From NCBI RefSeq assembly GCF_033807575.1, contig NC_084707.1, positions 20,919,888-20,983,887 of the forward strand: a stretch of 64,000 bases of DNA, read 5' to 3'. The translations under genes were made by a program, and so were the position numbers. Of the stretch, positions 63,924 through 64,000 are shown in pieces; positions within the stretch are counted from its first letter, which is position 1, and every line of letters begins with the position of its first letter. This DNA comes from Cydia pomonella. Taxonomy: Eukaryota; Arthropoda; Insecta; Lepidoptera; Tortricidae. The notes beneath the pieces were generated by a model, which did not search any database, was not told where the DNA came from, and saw only the letters and a program-made list of their open reading frames with translations.

Positions 63924-64000
63924 TAACTTTTGGCATTTAATTCCATGAACATAAATGCATAGCTGAAGTTAGGAAATAAAATAAACAAACCAAAACTAGT

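Overview
The window is nuclear DNA of an insect, most probably a moth or butterfly. It is AT-rich, its genes are split by GT-AG introns, and it is packed with short transposons, including several repeat types I recognise as widespread in Lepidoptera: a tRNA-derived SINE with a GGTTCGAATCCC B box, the repeat ending in a 'cagcagtgggacgtatatag' block, and 'gggttccgta' repeats. I saw no bacterial genes, CRISPR arrays, rRNA or free-standing tRNA genes.

Host genes. (1) On the + strand, a complete 14-exon gene (coding 16068-36547, predicted 768 aa) encodes a GH65-family glucosidase of the protein-glucosylgalactosylhydroxylysine glucosidase (PGGHG / acid-trehalase-like) type. A separate first exon supplies an N-terminal membrane anchor. 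All splice phases close into one reading frame. (2) On the - strand, facing it tail to tail, are the last two exons (55029-55233 and 48428-48657) of a carbohydrate sulfotransferase of the chondroitin/HNK-1 (Sulfotransfer_2) type. Its 5' exons lie beyond the window. Both of its exons have extra, damaged tandem copies nearby.

Transposons with protein genes. 6947-8858 is a mariner-like element with 31-bp inverted ends and an intact DDD transposase. 38000-40561 is an IS630/Tc1/mariner element with a three-exon transposase and a DDE triad with an unusually long second spacing (81 residues). 60882-62523 is a Tc1 element with a full-length ORF in which the first catalytic Asp is Asn. 25337-26732 has perfect 35-bp ends and a frameshifted intron-containing gene. 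31595-33899 (intron 10 of the glucosidase) carries a broken ORF and a 160-bp tandem repeat. Three 5'-truncated LINE tails lie at 35851-36390, 55335-55951 and 56500-57345.

The rest is mainly MITEs (fold-back DNA transposons), several with readable target-site duplications and some nested inside each other, plus SINEs and tandem repeats (44-bp minisatellite, 563-bp triplication). Layout: 1-16067 repeats plus one mariner; 16068-36547 glucosidase gene with repeat-filled introns; 36548-48427 intergenic repeats and the long-spacing DDE transposon; 48428-55233 sulfotransferase end; 55234-64000 LINE tails, MITEs and the Tc1 element.
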